In this document: one piece after another, positions 9,980-20,210 of the stretch | How positions within the stretch are numbered: position 1 is the stretch's first letter | Layout of the letters: every line of letters begins with the position of its first letter | Origin: Flavobacterium davisii | GTDB taxonomy: Bacteria > Bacteroidota > Bacteroidia > Flavobacteriales > Flavobacteriaceae | Length of the DNA: 64,000 nucleotides | Reading direction: 5' to 3' | Assembly: GCF_019565505.1 (NCBI RefSeq) | Contig: NZ_CP067378.1 | Coordinates: forward strand, 62,001 to 126,000 | The notes under the pieces: model-generated | The model's input: only the letters and a program-made list of their open reading frames with translations | What the model was told of the DNA's origin: nothing | The model's database searches: none | Made by a program: the position numbers and the translations under genes

Positions 9980-11236
9980 ATGAAACCTGTATATTTAACG
10001 ATTGCGGGACTGTTCTCTTCTTTGGTTTTTTCCCAACAATTTAATGTTAACGCTGATTTAAGAGCACGATTAGAAAATAGGAATGGTTATGCTACACTAA
10101 AACCTTATAATGAAAAAGCCGCTTCTTTTATTTCGCAAAGAACTCGTATTATTTTTGATTATAATTACAATCATATAAAATTAGTTGCTTCGCCTCAAAA
10201 TGTTAGAACTTGGGGAGATGTCTTAACTAATTCAAAAAGTGACACGGGTATAAATTTTCATGAAGCTTATGGCGAGATAAAATTAAGTGAAAAGCTCTCA
10301 TTTAAATTAGGAAGACAAGAAATAGCTTATGATGACCATAGAATTTTTGGTAGTATAGATTGGACAATGCAAGCTAAAAGTCATGATGCCCTTCTCTTTA
10401 AAATAACTCCTACCACTAAACAAATAATACATTTAGGTATTGCATATAATGCAAATAAAGAAAGTAATTTTAAAGAAAACTATATTCCTTCACAATATAA
10501 ATCTCTCCAATATGCTTGGTATAATGGTACTTTTAATAATTTAAATTTAAGTTTATTAATATTAAATAACGGCATGCCTTATTGGATCAATGGAGAAGAA
10601 AAAATAGATTATAGTCAAACATTTGGACCTAGATTTATATTTAAAAAAGACCATTTGAGTATTGATGGCGCTACTTATTTTCAAACGGGAAAGATTAATA
10701 CAAATCATATAATGTCTAGTTACTTTTCTGCAAACCTAAATTACAAATTTATTCAATCATTTTTAGCTGGTTTAGGTTTTGAATATTTATCAGGTAAAAA
10801 TCAAGACGATACCAGCTCTGATATAAAATCATTTAATCCATTATATGGTACAAATCATAAATTTAATGGATATATGGATTATTTTTATGTAGGAAATCAT
10901 CTTAATAATGTAGGACTTACAGATTTATATTTAAATTTTCAATATGAAAAAGATAAATTTTCAGTACGTTTTTCTCCCCATTATTTTTTATCAAGTGCTA
11001 ATATTTATCAATTAGGAGAAAAGAAAGATCCTTATTTAGGTACTGAAATTGATTTTACAGCTTCTTATAAATTATTTGAAAATGTAACTATAGACGGAGG
11101 TTTTTCGCAAATGTTTGCTACAAAATCTATGGAAATTCTAAAAGCAGGTAATAAGAATAATGGCAATAACTGGTTTTTTTTAGCTGTAAAAATAAATCCC
11201 AATCTATTTAATTCAACTTCAAAAAATTATCCCTAA
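9980..11236 (+). CDS. Alginate-export-like outer-membrane porin
   Basis: A 418-aa protein with a signal peptide ending ...VFSQQ. It is made of alternating beta strands with aromatic belts, and contains SQRTRIIFDYNYNHIK and KLGRQEIAYDDHRIFGS, which are typical of the alginate_exp family. It probably forms a 16-18-strand channel in the outer membrane. Members of this family are often found inside Bacteroidota denitrification clusters (recalled). Here it sits between norB and nirK on the same strand, so it may admit nitrite or another small anion. The substrate is unknown. Confidence 0.8.
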   Translation: MKPVYLTIAGLFSSLVFSQQFNVNADLRARLENRNGYATLKPYNEKAASFISQRTRIIFDYNYNHIKLVASPQNVRTWGDVLTNSKSDTGINFHEAYGEIKLSEKLSFKLGRQEIAYDDHRIFGSIDWTMQAKSHDALLFKITPTTKQIIHLGIAYNANKESNFKENYIPSQYKSLQYAWYNGTFNNLNLSLLILNNGMPYWINGEEKIDYSQTFGPRFIFKKDHLSIDGATYFQTGKINTNHIMSSYFSANLNYKFIQSFLAGLGFEYLSGKNQDDTSSDIKSFNPLYGTNHKFNGYMDYFYVGNHLNNVGLTDLYLNFQYEKDKFSVRFSPHYFLSSANIYQLGEKKDPYLGTEIDFTASYKLFENVTIDGGFSQMFATKSMEILKAGNKNNGNNWFFLAVKINPNLFNSTSKNYP

Positions 11237-11268
11237 CACAAATACAATAACATTTTAAAATTTAGATT

Positions 11269-12706
11269 ATGATTAAGCGTATAATGTTCTCGGCCTCTTT
11301 AGTCAGCTTATTATTCATTGGGTGCAAAAAAGAATCAGATTCATACTCTATTGACCCAATCTCTATTGAAGTAGAAGGCGATCCAATTCAAGCAGAATTA
11401 ACGGCTCCCCCATTAGTACCCAAACCTATAGGAGACAGACCTGCCAAAAAACTTATTGTGAATATGGAAATTATTGAAAAAGAAGGAGAAATGGCAGATG
11501 GTGTAAAATATATGTACTGGACTTATGGAGGATCTGTACTGGAAGCTTTATTAGAACTAGAATTGGAGATGAAGTAGAATTTCATTTAAAAAATCACCCT
11601 AACAATAAGCTTCCTCATAATATAGATTTACATGCTGTAACAGGACCAGGCGGTGGAGCTAAATCTTCCTTTGTAGCGCCCGGACATGAAGTAACATTTT
11701 CATTTAAAGTATTAAATCAAGGTTTATATGTATATCATTGTGCCACTGCCCCTGTTGGTATGCACATAGCAAACGGAATGTATGGTTTAATACTTGTTGA
11801 GCCAGAAGGTGGTTTACCTCCAGTTGATAAAGAATACTACGTAATGCAAGGTGACTTTTATACAAAAGGAGCCAATGGTGAAAAAGGATTACAACCTTTT
11901 GATATGGGAAAAGCAATTAAAGAAGAACCTGATTATGTTGTATTTAATGGAAGAACTGGTTCTCTAATAGGTGATAATGCTTTAACGGCTAAAGTAGGAG
12001 AAAGAATTCGACTATTTGTAGGTAACGGTGGACCTAATCTAGTTTCTTCATTCCATGTAATAGGTGAAATTTTTGATAATGTACATATTGAAGGTGGAAA
12101 AACAATTAATCATGATGTGCAAACTACATTAGTACCTGCTGGTGGAGCTGCCATAGTCGATTTTAAAGTAGAAATCCCGTGTACTTTAATTTTAGTAGAT
12201 CACTCTATATTTAGAACCTTTAATAAAGGCAGTCTAGGCATGATTAATGTTACTGGTGAAGACAATAAAAAAATTTATTCTGGAACTCAATACGATCAAG
12301 TCTATCTTCCTGAAGGCGGTACCATTCAGTCTATGCCTAATGATAAAATAATAAAACCTACAAAAGCTATAACACTTGTAGAACGTATTAATGATGGTAA
12401 ATCAATTTATGGAAAAACCTGCTTTGCGTGTCATCAAGCTAATGGAGAAGGATTACCTAATACTTTTCCTCCCCTTGCTAAATCCGATTTCTTAAATGCC
12501 GATATTAACAGAGCCATTGAGATTATTTTAAAAGGTAAAACAGGTGAAATACTAGTAAATGGTAAAAAATTTAATAGTGTAATGACTGCTCAAGCTCTTA
12601 CTAATGAAGAAGTAGCCAACGTACTTACGTATGTATATAGCCAGTGGGGAAATACTAAAAAGAAGTTACACCCGCTATGGTTGCTGCTGTTCGTTCTAAA
12701 AAATAA
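11269..12706 (+). CDS. nirK: Copper nitrite reductase with C-terminal cytochrome c domain (two 1-base deletions)
   Basis: NirK reduces nitrite to NO in the periplasm. The corrected length is about 479 aa. A lipoprotein-type signal ends in LFIGCKK. Two cupredoxin domains follow. The first carries [14 protein letters not shown] (type 2 copper) and [16 protein letters not shown] (type 1 copper Cys-His-Met). The second carries VDHSIFRTF (type 2 His). A heme domain with CFACH lies near residue 385. Frame breaks are near 11539 (Val-Pro-Gly; one C missing) and near 12657 (A run), where restoration gives [16 protein letters not shown] and a stop at 12704-12706. The fused cytochrome would supply electrons within the same protein. 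Confidence 0.92.
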
Positions 12707-12734
12707 TATTCTAATACTTTAATTATTAATTCTA

Positions 12735-13580
12735 ATGCAACGTTTATATTTCCTTTTAATCTTAATTCTTTTCATTTCCTGTCAAAAAAAGACAGACTTA
12801 AAAACCAATAGAAATATAAACAAACCATCTTTTTCTACTCTAAAAGACAAGTCTTTTGGAGTAGAAACTCCGATGGTATACATAAAAGGAGGATCCTATA
12901 TACCTCTTTATGGCAAAAGTAATACAGAAGTTAATGTTACCCATTTTTATATGGATGTCTATCCCGTAACTAATAAAGATTTTTTATCCTTTGTAAAAAC
13001 AAATAAAAAATGGCAAAAATTAAACGTTAAAAAAATTTTTGCTGACGATAATTATCTAAAAAATTGGAAATCAAATACGGAAATTGAAGATAAAAAGAAA
13101 TCAAATTATCCTGTTACGAATGTTTCCTGGTATGCTGCAAATGCTTATTGCCAATGTCAAGGTAAACGTTTAGCAACAGTTGATGAATGGGAATACGTAG
13201 CTATGGCAAATGATAAACTACCTGATGCACGAAAACAAAAATCATACAATCAATTAATTTTAGATTGGTATGAAAAGCCCCAAGCATTTAATAATGAAGT
13301 AGGAAAAACATTTAAAAATTACTATGGTGTATACGATTTACACGGACTAGTTTGGGAATGGACCTCTGATTTTAGTTCTATTCTTCTAACGGGAGAATCC
13401 AGAAATGATGTTAACACCGATAAAAACTTATTTTGTGGTAGTGGTTCATTAAACGCATCAGACTTAATGAATTATGCAGCCTTTATGCGATACGCTTTTA
13501 GAAGTAGCGTAAAAGCTCGTTATGCCATACAAAATCTTGGATTTAGATGTGTAAAAGATTCTTTAAAATTTAAAAATTAA
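12735..13580 (+). CDS. NirV-like SUMF1/formylglycine-generating-enzyme domain lipoprotein
   Basis: A 281-aa protein with a lipoprotein signal (LFISCQKK). It carries an FGE-sulfatase/SUMF1 fold, seen in MVYIKGGSYIPLY, FYMDVYPVTNKDFLSFV, YPVTNVSWYAANAYC, RLATVDEWEYVA, GLVWEWTSD and the closing LGFRCV. Position directly after nirK matches NirV in other denitrifiers, a protein of uncertain function in nitrite-reductase maturation. I do not see the paired catalytic Cys arrangement of true FGEs with confidence, so an enzymatic role is doubtful. Confidence 0.82.
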   Translation: MQRLYFLLILILFISCQKKTDLKTNRNINKPSFSTLKDKSFGVETPMVYIKGGSYIPLYGKSNTEVNVTHFYMDVYPVTNKDFLSFVKTNKKWQKLNVKKIFADDNYLKNWKSNTEIEDKKKSNYPVTNVSWYAANAYCQCQGKRLATVDEWEYVAMANDKLPDARKQKSYNQLILDWYEKPQAFNNEVGKTFKNYYGVYDLHGLVWEWTSDFSSILLTGESRNDVNTDKNLFCGSGSLNASDLMNYAAFMRYAFRSSVKARYAIQNLGFRCVKDSLKFKN

Positions 13581-13591
13581 AAATTAAGAAA

Positions 13592-14170
13592 ATGAAAAAG
13601 TTAATATTCATAATAAGTTTTCTCTCATTTCTTGGATGTAAAAAAACAGAAATAAAAAACGAAAACAATTCAATATCAGAAGAATCCATCTTTAATCTAA
13701 CTAGCCAATGGAAAACTCAAGATAATAAAACTATTCAGCTTAAAGATTTAAAAGGAAAAGTAATAGTTATGGTTATGATTTATACCAGTTGTAAAGCGGC
13801 TTGTCCTAGATTAGTAGCTGATATGCGCAACATTGAGTCAAAAATGCCTAAAAATGAATTAACCCATTTAAATTTTGTTCTAATAAGTATAGACCCAGAA
13901 ACAGATACACCAAAAAGATTAAAAAAGTTTGCAAAAGACAACCTCATGGATGCCTCACACTGGACTTTCTTACAAGGAAATATCAATACTATTCAAGAAT
14001 TTGCTAATGTTCTTGCTGTTAAATACAAAAAAATTTCTCCTATGGATTTTTCGCACTCAAACATTATTAGTGTTTTTAATAAAGAGGGCGAACTTGTTCA
14101 TCAACAAGAAGGATTAGGAGTAAATAATGAAAAAACAATAAATAAAATTGTTGAAACCTTAAAAAATTAA
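13592..14170 (+). CDS. SCO1/SenC family copper-delivery lipoprotein
   Basis: A 192-aa thioredoxin-fold protein with a lipoprotein signal (FLSFLGCKK). It has the SCO copper-binding motif SCKAACP (CxxxC) near residue 66 and a downstream His in DFSHSN. SCO proteins insert copper into periplasmic cupro-enzymes. Here the neighbouring NirK is the likely client, because no cytochrome oxidase genes are nearby. It follows the nirV-like gene by 11 bases. Confidence 0.88.
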   Translation: MKKLIFIISFLSFLGCKKTEIKNENNSISEESIFNLTSQWKTQDNKTIQLKDLKGKVIVMVMIYTSCKAACPRLVADMRNIESKMPKNELTHLNFVLISIDPETDTPKRLKKFAKDNLMDASHWTFLQGNINTIQEFANVLAVKYKKISPMDFSHSNIISVFNKEGELVHQQEGLGVNNEKTINKIVETLKN

Positions 14171-14273
14171 TTTCCAAAAACAACCAAACGGAATCTTTAT
14201 ATTCACTACATACGCTCATACCTTATTTTACAAATTGGAGATAAGATTCCGTTTACTTCATTTTATTACTATT

Positions 14274-15053
14274 ATGGAAAATTTAAAACCCTATTATTTT
14301 ACACTAGCTAAAGAAGAAGAGATTTTTACTCATGCTTACGAAAATAAAATTCCTATTTTACTTAAAGGACCTACTGGTACAGGAAAATCTAGATTTGTAG
14401 AATATATGGCTCATAAACTTAAAAAAAAGCTCTTAACTGTTAGTTGTCATGAAGAAACCTCTTCAACAGACTTAATAGGTCGGTTTATTATTAAAGGAGC
14501 CGAAACCGTCTGGATAGATGGTCCTCTTACTACCGCTTTAAAAAAGGGCTACCTATTATATTTAGATGAAATTGCTGAAGCACGACCAGATGTTATAGTT
14601 GCCATACATTCATTAACTGATCACAGAAGAGAACTTTTTATAGATAAATTAGGCCAAACTTATAAAGCAGATGATAACTTTATGCTTGTTGCTTCCTTTA
14701 ACCCGAGCTATCAAAGAGGATTTAAAGAACTAAAACCTTCCACTAAACAACGTTTTATTGCTTTATCTTTTCAATATCCCGAGAGCAAGATTGAAACAGA
14801 AATTATTACTATGGAAACAGGAATTAATACTGATCTTGCTAAAAAAATAGTAACCATTGGCAACAAAATTAGAAACCTAACAGAACTTGGTTTAACAGAA
14901 ACCGTTTCAACAAGATTACTCATTAATGCAGCCAAACTTATTCAGACAGGATTACCTAAAAGGTTATCTATGCACACCGCTGTAGTAGAACCATTAACAG
15001 ACGATTTACAAACTATTCAATCCTTAAAAGATTTGTGTGATTTAATGATATAA
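14274..15053 (+). CDS. norQ: NorQ/CbbQ-type MoxR AAA+ ATPase
   Basis: NorQ works with NorD to activate NorB, probably by inserting the non-heme iron. The 259-aa ATPase has a Walker A loop GPTGTGKSRF, Walker B LLYLDEIAEA, a sensor in VASFNPSY and the CbbQ_C-like tail. A longer reading frame opens at 14235, but the ATG at 14274 gives the family start (MENLKPYYFTLAKE). The upstream 13 residues look like spacer. norD starts one base after its stop codon. Confidence 0.9.
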   Translation: MENLKPYYFTLAKEEEIFTHAYENKIPILLKGPTGTGKSRFVEYMAHKLKKKLLTVSCHEETSSTDLIGRFIIKGAETVWIDGPLTTALKKGYLLYLDEIAEARPDVIVAIHSLTDHRRELFIDKLGQTYKADDNFMLVASFNPSYQRGFKELKPSTKQRFIALSFQYPESKIETEIITMETGINTDLAKKIVTIGNKIRNLTELGLTETVSTRLLINAAKLIQTGLPKRLSMHTAVVEPLTDDLQTIQSLKDLCDLMI

Positions 15054-15054
15054 T

Positions 15055-16808
15055 ATGGGATTAGATTTAGATGAAATAGTATTTGGATTGGTAGCAAAGT
15101 ATTTAAAAAAATCAAAAAAAAATCTTTAGAATCCAATACTAACGCTGTTTTTTTAAAAAATATTACACCTCGATTAGGTCTTATAGCCAATGCTGTTAGC
15201 GGAAAATCTATTAATATTTATCCTGCTGAAAAAGAAGGTGGCTATAAGAATAATAACTTTTTTTTACCTGAATATTTTAATCTATTTGATTCTTATGAAA
15301 AAAACCTTTCATTCTATTTTTTTAGAACCCTATATCTTTCAACACAACAATCTTTACAATTAAACTGGAATCAACCAGAAAATGATCTAAAAAAATCACA
15401 AAATGAAGCACAAATAGCATCCGAAAAAATACTCCCTATCCTTTTTCAAAATTTTCCTAAAACGAAGGATATATATAAGTTATTATTCGATTATTTAAAT
15501 TATGTAAAACCTGAAAATCCCGATTTATATTGGCTTTATGGCAAATTTATGTTTGCCGAAAAAGAAGAAATAATAGAAGAACAAAATACTCCTGACACAA
15601 CTAGAATTACACAGAATAATGAAATAAAAACAACTTTAAAAACAGTTGGTGTTGAAGAAATAAAATCACTTCAGATAGACACAAAACAACAAGAAGATGA
15701 TGTACTCCACCATAGCTTTGAAAAAGTAGAAACAGTAGATCAATTTTGTGGAAATTGGAAAAATTTTGATGGAAAAGATGAATTAGAAGAACATCATGAT
15801 GCTTTAGAAGAAATAAAAATGCGCTTTACTGTTCGTGTAGATGATACTGCCCATTCTATTTATCAATCCGATTTTGTTGAAAATTTAACAGTAGCCGAGT
15901 CCACTCAAAAAGATACAAAAGGGACTTACTTATATTATGACGAATGGGATTATTCTAAACTAAAATATCGACCAAATTTTTGTAAAGTATACCCTAAACT
16001 ACAAATAAAAACAGATACCGAATATTATCATAAAACAATAAAAAATTACTCTTTAGTCTTAAACGGATTACGAAAATCATTAAGTAACGTAAACAATAAA
16101 TTATTAAAACAAAAAAAACAAACACAAGGTAATGAATTTGATATTGATGCTTTAACAGACTTGTATACAGACATACACACAAAAAAAACACCTTCAGAAA
16201 ACATCTATTTTTCCAGTAGAAAAAAAGAAAAAGATATTTCCATCTTACTATTACTAGATATAAGTTTATCTAGCGATAGCTATGTAGATGGCAACCGAGT
16301 CTTAGATGTAGAAAAAGAAGTTTCTATATTATTTGGTGAAATTTTAAATGAATTTAATATTGATTTTTCAATAGATAGTTTCTCTTCAAAAACTAGAAAT
16401 CAAATTAATTATGTAACCTTGAAAGACTTTAATGAAAATTGGGAAATAGGAAAGAATAGAATTGGTTACACCAAACCCGGAGGTTATACACGCATAGGCG
16501 GGGCTATTAGACATGCAGGAAATAGATTAAAAACGCGTAATAGTAAAAACAAATGGATTATCTTGATTTCTGATGGAAAACCAAATGATTACGATAAATA
16601 TGAGGGAAAATATGGTATAAATGATGTGAAACAAGCTTTAAAAGAATTGTATAGAACTCAAATAAATTCGTATGCGCTTACCATAGAAGCACAAGCTAAA
16701 TATTATTTACCCCAAATGTTTGGTCAAAACCATTTTCAAATCCTTAAAAACCCTATTGAATTACTAAATGCTTTAGTTCATTTGTTTGACAAAATTAAAA
16801 GACAATAA
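15055..16808 (+). CDS. norD: NorD, VWA-domain nitric oxide reductase activation protein (frameshift in A run)
   Basis: The frame starts MGLDLDEIVFGLVAKYLKK and breaks at 15104-15122 in two A runs. Adding one A restores a protein of about 584 aa. The C-terminal von Willebrand A domain has the metal-site motif LLLLDISLSSDS (DxSxS) and the later ISDGKPNDYD. The central region is acidic. NorD and NorQ form an ATP-driven chaperone for NorB, encoded upstream. It begins one base after norQ, so expression is tightly coupled. Confidence 0.88.
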
Positions 16809-16846
16809 TACAATATTAAAAAATTAGTTAATCTTATTTTAACAAA

Positions 16847-17428
16847 ATGAAAGAATCTAAAACAGACTATACAAATTTCTATTATCCTCCCGGAGGTATT
16901 TTATTATGGATCATAATCATTTTAGAAATCCTAACCTTTGGAATTGCAATTATAGCTATGAATTATAGTGCACAAGAAGAAATTGAAATATTTAGTGAAT
17001 CACGTTTAAAATTAAATAATCAAATAGGACTCATTAATACTGTCATACTATTGACAAGTGGTTTTTTTATGGCAGAAGTTGTTAATCAAGCTCAAAAAAA
17101 CAATAACAAAAAGTTTAGTCTTTATCTAAAAATAACCCTCTTATTAGGATTCCTTTTTTTAATTTTAAAAAGCTATGAATATTTTGAAAAATTAAATGAT
17201 AACATTAGTCTAGATACTAACTTATTCTTTACATATTATGGGTTACTCACAGGATTTCATTTCCTACATGTATTAATTGGTCTATTCATTCTTTTAGGCA
17301 TTTATGCTAAAAGAAATAAAATTCCTTTAAATCAAAACCTCTTTGACATAGAGGCATCAGCAACTTTTTGGCACATGTGTGATTTAATTTGGTTAATAGT
17401 ATTCCCTACCCTCTACTTAATTTTTTAA
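16847..17428 (+). CDS. norE: NorE, cytochrome c oxidase subunit III-like protein
   Basis: A 193-aa membrane protein with five predicted helices and the subunit III pattern YGLLTGFHFLHVLIGL and ASATFWHMCDLIWLIVF. In heme-copper oxidase operons such proteins pair with the catalytic subunit. In nor clusters this is NorE, needed for full NO reductase activity but not part of the purified core. norF starts 3 bases after it. Confidence 0.88.
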   Translation: MKESKTDYTNFYYPPGGILLWIIIILEILTFGIAIIAMNYSAQEEIEIFSESRLKLNNQIGLINTVILLTSGFFMAEVVNQAQKNNNKKFSLYLKITLLLGFLFLILKSYEYFEKLNDNISLDTNLFFTYYGLLTGFHFLHVLIGLFILLGIYAKRNKIPLNQNLFDIEASATFWHMCDLIWLIVFPTLYLIF

Positions 17429-17431
17429 ACC

Positions 17432-17676
17432 ATGGAAAAAAATTAATTAAAACATATAGTATTTTATTAATACTAACCATTTTAGCAATCTTATTGCCCT
17501 CTATAAAAATAAATTCAAATATTAGAATTTGTTTTATTATGTTTATTTTTTCATTAAAATTTATATTAGTAGCCTTTAATTTTATGGAATTAAAAAAAGC
17601 TAATATTGCTTGGAAATTTATTTTAATGAGTCTTCTCTTTCTAATTATAATTCCTACTGTATTAATGAATGTTTAA
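17432..17676 (+). CDS. norF: NorF-like small membrane protein (cytochrome c oxidase subunit IV family; start-proximal frameshift)
   Basis: About 80 residues with three hydrophobic helices and the segment FILVAFNFMELKKANIAWK, typical of the caa3-type subunit IV/NorF family. The ATG at 17432 lies 3 bases after norE but is out of frame unless one A is added to the A7 run at 17436-17442, giving MEKKLIKTYSILL. Reading from an ATG inside norE (17389) would need a 40-base overlap and is less likely. It is the last gene of the + strand nor-nir run. Confidence 0.75.
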
Positions 17677-17851
17677 ACTCAGAATTTTACATTAGATTTT
17701 GTGATGAAAAGAAAAATATATGGAAAATTACTCTCCTATAATATGGGTATTCAAAAAGGAATAATTTAATCTATAGTTTGTCACTTCAACCAAAAGAAGA
17801 AACCACATTATCCGTATTATGAGATTTCTCCTTTTTATAAATAACAATTTA

Positions 17852-17934
17852 TTCTTCTAAAGCTTTCCATGAATACTTGAATTTATTAAAAATCTTGTTT
17901 CACGACTAAATCTAATCCAAAATCTAGGATAAAC
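17852..17934 (+). repeat. Dispersed intergenic repeat A, copy 1
   Basis: About 83 bases beginning TTCTTCTAAAG and including ACTTGAATTTATTAAAAAT and CTTGTTTCACGAC. Related copies lie at 54387-54466 and 54585-54664, and short pieces at 46855-46880 and 62630-62650. All lie outside intact genes, so this is a chromosomal repeat family. Confidence 0.6.
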
Positions 17935-17964
17935 TAAAGGTTAACTCCATTTTTTTCATAAAAA

Positions 17965-17997
17965 TACCCCAAAAAATATCTAACTCTTTTTGGGGTA
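17965..17997. terminator. Hairpin TACCCCAAAAA/TTTTTGGGGTA between convergent genes
   Basis: A perfect 11-bp stem with an 11-base loop, flanked by A- and T-rich stretches. It lies between the ends of norF (+) and the DUF2911 gene (-). Probably a bidirectional terminator. Confidence 0.7.
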
Positions 17998-18044
17998 GTA
18001 AAGCTTATTGTACAGCTTTCTTTTACATTATACGAATTAATTAA

Positions 18045-18889
18045 TTATTTTTTAGTCCATTCCCTAATACTTTCTTCATTCATCTTTATATAATCCAGAT
18101 TATTAGCTGATTTGGCTCCTTCTAATGAATTTTTGCTGTTTCAATAGCACCTTTATAATCCCCTAATTTAGCCTGAATTTGTGATTTAAGGCGTGTATAC
18201 CAAAAGGGTCTTTTTTCATTCATTTCATAAGCTTTATTAACATATTGTAAAGCTTTATTAAGGTCTACATTAGCATTGTAATAATATTGAGAAGCCGCAA
18301 AATAATCACCTGAAGTAGGTCCATTTAGTGTTTTATCAATCGAAGCTATTGTTGTCTTGTTGGTAGGTACTTCAAAACGTAATGATACAGATGTTTTTTC
18401 CCATAAAAATTCAAGATTGGCAGCATTAAGATCCGTATTAGCAATTTGTATTGTAAATGTTTCTACTAGCCTATGCAATATCTCTGTTTTAGCAGATGCT
18501 TTTAAAGCTATTTTGGTTTCATCCCATTTTTCAGGCGTTCCCCAATTATTCGTGTCATTATAAAAATAAATTTCCCATTCATCAGCTTTAGGCATTACAT
18601 ATAGAGCATATTTTCCTTTTTTTAAAGCTGCACCATTAATCATTATGTCATCTGAAAATTCAATTGTAGTATTAGCATTTGCGCCTGCACGCCATATTTT
18701 ACCAAAAGGGACTAAATCCCCAAAAATCGTTCTTCCTTTTACACTAGGACGTGAATACTCTATTTCTATTTCTGTTAAACCAACCGTTTGTGTTAAAATC
18801 CCTTTGGGACTTGCTTGAGGAACTTTTATTTGAGCTTGTGTTATTAAAGAAACTAGAAAAGCAGTAGCTGTTATTATAAATCGTATCAT
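18045..18889 (-). CDS. DUF2911 domain-containing secreted protein (1-base deletion near the 3' end)
   Basis: About 281 aa with a signal peptide (ending ITQAQ). The DUF2911 core includes EYSRPSVKGRTIFGDLVPFGKIWRAGAN and KKGKYALYVMPKADEWEIYF. The C-terminus has two TPR-like helices. The frame breaks at about 18128 in GAIETAK. Adding one A restores a tail ending REWTKK with TAA at 18045-18047. DUF2911 has no established function. No link to the denitrification genes is apparent. Confidence 0.85.
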
Positions 18890-19422
18890 TTGAATCGTTT
18901 TTTCAAAGATAAGCTTCTGATTTTTAAAATTTTGTTAATAAAAATATAAAAAATATTTTATATTTAGATGTAAAAAATCTATAAATTGTTCCTTAAAATT
19001 AAAGATAAAAGGTATTAAATATTTTTATAAAAAATAGTTTAATTATAGTAAAAATGGAAATCATTTAAGCTTTTCTAATTGATTAAAATAAAATTTCACA
19101 TAGACTTTCGTCGTTATTTTTTGCTCCGTAGTTCTTGTAAAAAATTGAAATTTAAAGCAAAAACCCTTATTTTCCTTTTATCAAAAAAAAAATTAAACCA
19201 CTTCATCAATAGTTTATTTTAAATAGTCATTCATTCAAAAATATTTTTTTTATAATGTCATATTATGTTTAAATTCAGATTCTTATATCAGTAAATAAGA
19301 ACTTTTAAATCTAAAAAAGTACTCTTTTTGTCCTCTACTAGGTTTTCTTAAAAGTTTGTAATCTTGGCATTTATGCAACAGGAGAAATAACGTCATATTT
19401 GATAAAATGAATTTGAATTAAA
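18890..19422. other. 533-base AT-rich spacer
   Basis: No gene is supported. The right half contains repeat B (19311-19393). The remainder is low-complexity A/T sequence that includes the promoter region of the DUF2911 gene. Confidence 0.6.
19311..19393 (-). repeat. Dispersed repeat B, copy 1
   Basis: The reverse complement matches 54211-54295 over roughly 80 bases at about 80 percent identity by eye, including the shared block AACTTTTAAGAAAACCTA. Both copies are in gene-poor spacers, so this is probably a decayed mobile or coding remnant. Confidence 0.55.
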
Positions 19423-19686
19423 TCATTTTCTATTTGGATTTTTTTTATTTCCTGATGGTAAAAAATATAATAAACCTAGTCCTATTATAAATAAAATAGC
19501 AGAAGCTATAAAAGCTGGAATTAAAATTTCTTTATGATTATCTAAAGCATTATTTAATGCGGCGTATAGCAACCAAATTTGGATGGTTACATTTAATATT
19601 AATATTAATATTATAGTGGAAAGTACTGCATTTAACTTTCGAGTGTTGGCTATATTTTGTCCTGTTCTAAAGGTACTCATAAACAA
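19423..19686 (-). CDS. Small two-helix membrane protein at the end of the nitrate-reductase operon
   Basis: 87 aa (or 85 from the second Met, MSTFRTGQ). Two hydrophobic helices (about residues 20-42 and 57-78) and a basic C-terminal tail. I recall similar small proteins (possibly DUF6755) after Rieske genes in flavobacterial nitrate reductase clusters, but cannot confirm the family. It starts 4 bases after the Rieske stop codon, so it is co-transcribed and may help anchor or assemble the complex. Confidence 0.7.
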   Translation of the reverse strand: MFMSTFRTGQNIANTRKLNAVLSTIILILILNVTIQIWLLYAALNNALDNHKEILIPAFIASAILFIIGLGLLYFLPSGNKKNPNRK

Positions 19687-19690
19687 AAAA

Positions 19691-20200
19691 TTAAGTTATT
19701 TGTGATGTTATGGCTTTTACATATAAATTTTCTTGTTTTTCTATTACAGCTAATTGAGGTAGAGGTCTGGGTGGTGGACCTGCTAATACCTCTCCTGTCT
19801 TAGCATCAAAATGGCCTTCATGACAAGGACAAATAATTTGACCTGAACCTGGCTTGTAATAAACGGCACAAGATAAATGGGTACATTTTTGTTCATAAGC
19901 TCTAAAGGTTCCATCTTCAAGGTGTATAAGAATATAAGGAATATTACTTCCTTTTATTTGAAAAGCTTTAGTACCTCCTATAGGAATATCTCCTTTGTTA
20001 CATACATATTGTTCTCCTTCCACTTCTTCCTTAGGGAATAAATAAGCTTTTGCTGCTACTAATCCGCTACCTATCATGAGTCCTCCAGAAACGAGTGTTA
20101 AAAATTTAGCAAAATCACGTCGGCTAACTTGTATTGCTTCTTCTTTTTGTATAGGAAAATCTTTTTTCCAATTTTTATTGATATTATTTTCTTTTGACAT
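19691..20200 (-). CDS. Tat-exported Rieske [2Fe-2S] protein
   Basis: A 169-aa protein with a twin-arginine signal (VSRRDFAKFL, about residues 25-34) followed by a hydrophobic anchor. The [2Fe-2S] motifs are CTHLSC and CPCHEGHFD, with Pro-rich GPPPRPLP after them as in quinol-oxidising Rieske subunits. The cluster should face the periplasm. Lying directly after the Fe-S and nitrate-reductase genes, it is a candidate quinol-linked electron carrier, analogous to a bc1 Rieske subunit. That role is inference. Confidence 0.88.
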   Translation of the reverse strand: MSKENNINKNWKKDFPIQKEEAIQVSRRDFAKFLTLVSGGLMIGSGLVAAKAYLFPKEEVEGEQYVCNKGDIPIGGTKAFQIKGSNIPYILIHLEDGTFRAYEQKCTHLSCAVYYKPGSGQIICPCHEGHFDAKTGEVLAGPPPRPLPQLAVIEKQENLYVKAITSQIT

Positions 20201-20210
20201 TGTTTAATTT

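Larger units (their letters stand above)
17677..18044. other. Gene-free spacer between convergent norF and the DUF2911 gene
   Basis: No convincing gene. It holds a copy of the dispersed repeat A (17852-17934) and a terminator-like hairpin (17965-17997). Confidence 0.7.

Noticed and set aside
17389..17431. Upstream start for norF inside norE
   Set aside because: It would overlap norE by 40 bases and add residues not seen in the family; the ATG at 17432 with one added A fits better.
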